The position numbers and the translations under genes were made by a program. The notes beneath the pieces were generated by a model. That model ran no database searches. It was not told the DNA's origin and worked only from the letters and a program-made list of their open reading frames with translations. 64,000 nt of DNA from Siderastrea siderea (Eukaryota; Cnidaria; Anthozoa; Scleractinia; Rhizangiidae): assembly GCA_964030785.1 (NCBI GenBank), contig OZ034972.1, forward strand, positions 17,769,683 through 17,833,682, given 5' to 3'. This document shows, piece by piece, positions 60,697 through 64,000 of the stretch (position 1 is the first letter of the stretch; each line of letters starts with the position of its first letter).

Positions 60697-61545
60697 CATT
60701 ACTAGCAAAAAATTTCGGACGTTAAAAATTCGGACGTTTAATTTTTGGACCCTTTTTCTCTCATTTTGGACAAATTTCGGACAAAAATTTCGGACAGTTT
60801 GCTAACTCATGCCTAAAGTAAATTTACGCCTACAAAACATGAATTAGACTCAAGTAAAAGCTGTGAAAATGATAGTTTTACTGCACCCTCAAGGTTTTAC
60901 AGATACACCGAGGGGAAAAACAAATTCAATCGAGCTTTTGTCACTCTCAAGCAGTGTCTCAACTAGAGTTCGGTAGAGTTCGGCAGTATCGATGCAACAG
61001 TTGATGATGAAAAGTATAGACCTTCTCCAATTGCAACGGGAGGGCTTCAGATAGTCCTCGGAGCTACGATTAAAATTGACGACAGCAAGCGGTTTCTTCT
61101 TCTTCGTCTCAAAGAGCTTATTCAAAAGAACTATGAGCTTCTTGATCAATCAACTCAGTCACCAACAGCCACAGATGAAGAAGAACCACACGCTAGTGAC
61201 AATGAAGAGGACCTTTTAATTGTGTTGATTGATGATGAAGCAGAAGAGGACTAGCACCACCGGCACTGGCAATGCAATAATCACAAAACTGGGCTTGGAT
61301 CGAAGATTGAAATAGCAACTGCAAAATGGAATTTATCTATGTTTTTGTCCTTCATAAAATCTTTATGAATTTTAGCTATATCATGTATATTGGCCTTGAA
61401 TATGTGATGGTGTCGCCCAAGAAAGTACTTTCAAGTTTTGTACTGGACTGTAAAAATTCCGGACGCTAAAAATTTCGGACGGTTTTATTTTCGGACACTA
61501 TTTTTGTCCGAAATTAAAATCGTCCGAAATTTTTTGCAAGTAGTG
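60697..61545. mobile_element. 849-bp element with TTCGGACG subterminal repeats (CACTA-like)
   Basis: The left end is CATTACTAGCAAAAAATTTC; the right end, read inverse, is CACTACTTGCAAAAAATTTC. TA lies on both sides. Many ttcggacg/cgtccgaa copies lie within 100 bp of each end. Right-end CACTA plus subterminal repeats suggest EnSpm/CACTA, but TA alone also fits other groups. Confidence 0.7.
60967..61254 (+). pseudogene. Unrecognised ORF with acidic tail inside the CACTA-like element
   Basis: This is a 95-codon open frame: IDATVDDEKYRPSPIATGG, then DSKRFLLLRLKELIQKNYEL, then an acidic end with ATDEEEPHASDNEED. It is probably the last part of an element-encoded protein. No family recognised and no start codon context found. 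Confidence 0.4.
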
Positions 61546-61694
61546 TACATACAAATAGCATATGTGAATACTTTTTGCAGAATGCCACAAAAGTAATAAT
61601 AATTAGTAATAATTATCTGTTGTGACAACGTGATTCCCAGAAAATTGAAATATGAGTTATGCAAAAGTCTGTTGCTTTTTTGAAGCAATGTAAG

Positions 61695-62639
61695 TTAACC
61701 CCATTCAGACCGGGCTTTTTTCGACCTTTTGGGACCGGGGTGGGGGGCCTATGTAACTTTAAAACCGCTTACGCTATGGCCACCAAGTTTGCACAGGATA
61801 GTGTACACGCTAATTCTAACCACTACAGATACTGTGATGTCACTGTGACGTGATATGACATCATTATGACATCATTTGTTTCTCAATGTTTCACTTAGAA
61901 GCTCTAAAACAATAAATTTACTGAATACTGTGCCTGAAGGAGTAAAATCCTTTTGTTGGTATAAAGGGCATCTATAATATATTTTCTGAATGCATATTTT
62001 TGGAAAACATGAAATTTTGCAGATAAAGTTCATATTAGAGATAAAATGGTCATTCTGGTGTCCGCCATCTTGGATCCGCCATCTTGGATCTGCCATCTTG
62101 AATTTCTTTAAATTCATCTGCTTCATTTAATAAACAAGAAAATGAAGCCAGTTGATTGTAAAAAGTTTATTTAATTAGTTAACATTGTGATACACTTGAA
62201 ATTTTTGGCGAATAATGAATTTATAGCGAGAAATCACTTTTTCTACCAGTTAATTCCGCCATCTTGGATGTTCACGTTTTAAATTTCACGTTTTCCTCAA
62301 AATAGCACTAAATTCCTTTTTTCAGTGAGCGGTTATTCCTAAATGATAAACTGTTGCTACAGTTAATGTAAAAGTACAAATTCGATTAAAAAACATTAAA
62401 ATAGCCATTAAAGCGAGAATCGTGATTTTCTAAAAACATGGCTGTCGCAAAGCGGTTGCCATGGCAACGTCAAGTTTGTTGGACACAAGACACTCATGCC
62501 AAAATGTTCCCGGTTAATTTTTAGGAAAAGTCAAAGTTTAGTGGTATGAGCATGAACGGTTACGAAATTACATGGCTTCAAAGTTGAGGTGGGCCTCAAA
62601 GCACCCCCCCCCTCCCACCCCCGGTCTGAATAGGGTTAA
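61695..62639. mobile_element. 945-bp TTAA-flanked element, family C
   Basis: Ends are TTAACCCCATTCAGACCGGG and CCGGTCTGAATAGGGTTAA, inverse over about 19 bp. The interior has gccatcttgga repeated at 62065-62100 and again near 62260. No transposase. Confidence 0.8.
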
Positions 62640-63204
62640 CGGGAGGCTTGTCTCACAACTGTTAAGTTCATTACATGAAAGTCAATATAAAGTGATAGTT
62701 AAGTTCAGCACAGTTGCAAAAATAGGAAGTCGTCAACACTGACATAAAAGAGCACTTCAGTAAAAGCCTAAGACCACTCAGAACGAATTTGTTGTAGAGA
62801 TTGAATAACAGTCATTTTGCTTTGTGGGTTTTGGAGGATCTCGTTAGGGATTTCACAGTCTTAACTTTTTGTGTGCCTTGTGACAATCTAAAATTTGGTG
62901 ATTTTCACTCCTGTTTCAAAAGAATTGTGAAGAACAAGATTACTGTTTGAAGGTCATAAGTTAAATAAATTCCAAGTTGCTGTCCTTTGGTGTGGATATT
63001 AAAACCAAAACGTAACCAGCTGAAGCCGGAAAAGTTTCCCAGTTACAGCTGGTGGAATAACAAAAATGATGGAAGGACACGTTTTGCAATCATGAGACAG
63101 AAAACAGAGTGTAAGAATGATCTTGTTTTAAAATTCCATAAATCTTGCTGTGCTATAGTTAAAGCGATGTACTTATTTGTCACTTACTTTTTCTTATTGT
63201 TTAG

Positions 63205-63298
63205 TATTCATACAGTGCTGATATCAAGAAACAAGCTGTACGTTTAACTGTTACATTCAGGAATTCAGATCAGGTGTACATCCCCAATACCTTCAAAG
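63205..63298 (+). CDS. Plexin exon 11: strand before the next PSI; gene continues off window
   Basis: This exon has 31 codons plus one base, residues 753-783. The acceptor is cttattgtttag before 63205; the donor TTCAAAG|gtttgt is phase 1. It encodes YSYSADIKKQAVRLTVTFRN and SDQVYIPNTFK. In plexins the residues after the exon 10 equivalent are 'YSY....LPVNLSVVWNG...IDNP', so the match is direct. Entry in phase 0 from exon 10 is consistent. No further exon is visible in the last 700 bases. Confidence 0.8.
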
Positions 63299-63436
63299 GT
63301 TTGTTTCTGTAATTTCCTTTAGGTTATGATTAATCAGTCAGGAAGTTAAGGGGGCAGTGTAGCAAGGATTTTGCTTGCGTTTCGTCAAAATTTTGCTGAA
63401 ATTATGATTAAATACCTTCCCTCGCACACAAAATGT

Positions 63437-63947
63437 TCCTGGCACACCAAGAGGAAGTTATCAAGTGAATTTTCACAAGGAGAACAAGCCTTTATGAGTT
63501 TTTCCATGATTTTTGCACGATACAAGCAGAGAACTTGAAAACATTCGCCGAACATTTTCAAGTTGTAATCCATTGCCATCCTGGCCATCCAAGGCCAAAG
63601 ACACTTATTAATAGTTTCACTGTAAGTATGGTGTCTGAACAAGAAATGGACCGTGATAAGTCGGTAAAGTATGATCGTCCGGGTGAGTGTAGTGCTGAGA
63701 AGGACTGTTTATGATATGACTCCTGGGTTCACTCTGCTCCAGTATCGGAGCCAAACTTACCGTGAAACTATTTATAAGTGCCTTTGGCCTTGGATGGCCA
63801 GGATGGCAATGGATTACAACTTGAAAACGTTTGGCGAATGTTTTCAAGTTCTGTGCTTGTATCTTGCAAAAATCATGGAAAAACGTATTAAGGTTTGCTC
63901 TCCTTGTGAAAATTCACTTGATAACTTCCTCTTGGTGTGCCACTCCC
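63437..63947. repeat. Inverted repeat, arms of about 190 bp
   Basis: Arm 1 (63437-63630) includes cacaccaagaggaagttatc and caagttgtaatccattgcc. Arm 2 (63752-63947) is its inverse. The spacer is about 120 bp and no target duplication was found. Downstream of plexin exon 11. Confidence 0.8.
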
Positions 63948-64000
63948 GATTTGTCTCCACTTCCTAAAATTACGATCAGCCCAATTCAGAAAAATCTGTT

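Larger units (their letters stand above)
6725..64000 (+). other. Plexin gene, 5' part (span of eleven recognised coding exons, continues past window)
   Basis: Plexins are single-pass cell-surface receptors, classically for semaphorins. Outside the cell they carry Sema, PSI and IPT domains; inside they carry a Ras/Rap GAP domain. I chained exons by domain order and splice phase. Sema covers residues about 25-480 (exons 1-3) and PSI-1 about 489-521 (exons 4-5). An interdomain stretch follows (exons 5-7), then PSI-2 at about 643-662 (exon 8), and the following segment (exons 9-11) to residue 783. Intron phases are 0,0,0,2,0,1,2,0,0,0 and all agree between neighbours. Introns are 1.1 to 11.9 kb and full of transposons. 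The transmembrane and GAP exons are outside the window, so the plexin subtype cannot be set and no symbol is given. Plexin is preferred to semaphorin because the Sema domain is followed by two PSI-type cysteine clusters separated by linkers. One internal frameshift (exon 8) means the gene is either damaged or misassembled here. Confidence 0.85.

Overview
The window looks like one locus of a large, AT-rich, repeat-loaded invertebrate genome. A cnidarian, most likely an anthozoan such as a coral, fits best. The reasons are a plexin-type gene with multi-kilobase introns, abundant short cut-and-paste transposons with TTAA or TA target duplications, Penelope-like elements, THAP-bearing transposon relics and tRNA-derived SINE heads. 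The lineage is inferred, not proven.

The only host gene I can support is a plexin on the + strand. It starts at 6725 and runs off the right edge. I assembled eleven coding exons by reading homology together with splice sites and intron phases: 6725-7840, 12176-12373, 24111-24236, 27423-27523, 36343-36469, 38925-39084, 42747-42843, 49483-49595, 50685-50801, 54950-55051 and 63205-63298. Together they encode about 783 residues: a signal peptide, the Sema domain, PSI-1, an interdomain segment, PSI-2 and the start of the IPT/PSI region. The membrane span and the cytoplasmic GAP part lie beyond the window. Every exon junction is in phase, but the PSI-2 exon carries one extra T that breaks the frame inside the exon.

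The upstream 6.7 kb and the introns are mostly mobile DNA. Left part: two near-identical 620-bp TTAA-flanked elements (4511-5131 and 5247-5866), another TTAA element (8091-8709), and a minus-strand Penelope-like element split by a 2.36-kb TA-flanked transposon (9250-11604). A second copy of that transposon (17665-20682) is itself split by a 2.06-kb TTAA element (18236-20293). Further TTAA elements lie at 21228-23914, 39662-42597 (with a decayed THAP exon, hence Kolobok-like) and 61695-62639.

Middle part: a CAGGG-ended element (30309-31940) holding a dispersed repeat with a tRNA-like promoter, a Harbinger-type MITE with TTA duplications (32835-33339), inverted minisatellite arrays (33571-34824), a five-copy 49-bp satellite (35385-35629), and two THAP fragments (28 kb and 36 kb). 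A 6-kb element with 1.5-kb inverted arms (43030-49105) carries a nested 1.84-kb element with a perfect 8-bp duplication.

Right part: a solo LTR with a perfect 5-bp duplication (51716-52127), a foldback MITE, a TA element (56983-58422), a hAT transposase relic (58595-59330), and two small elements with 2-3 bp duplications (60089-60451 and 60697-61545).
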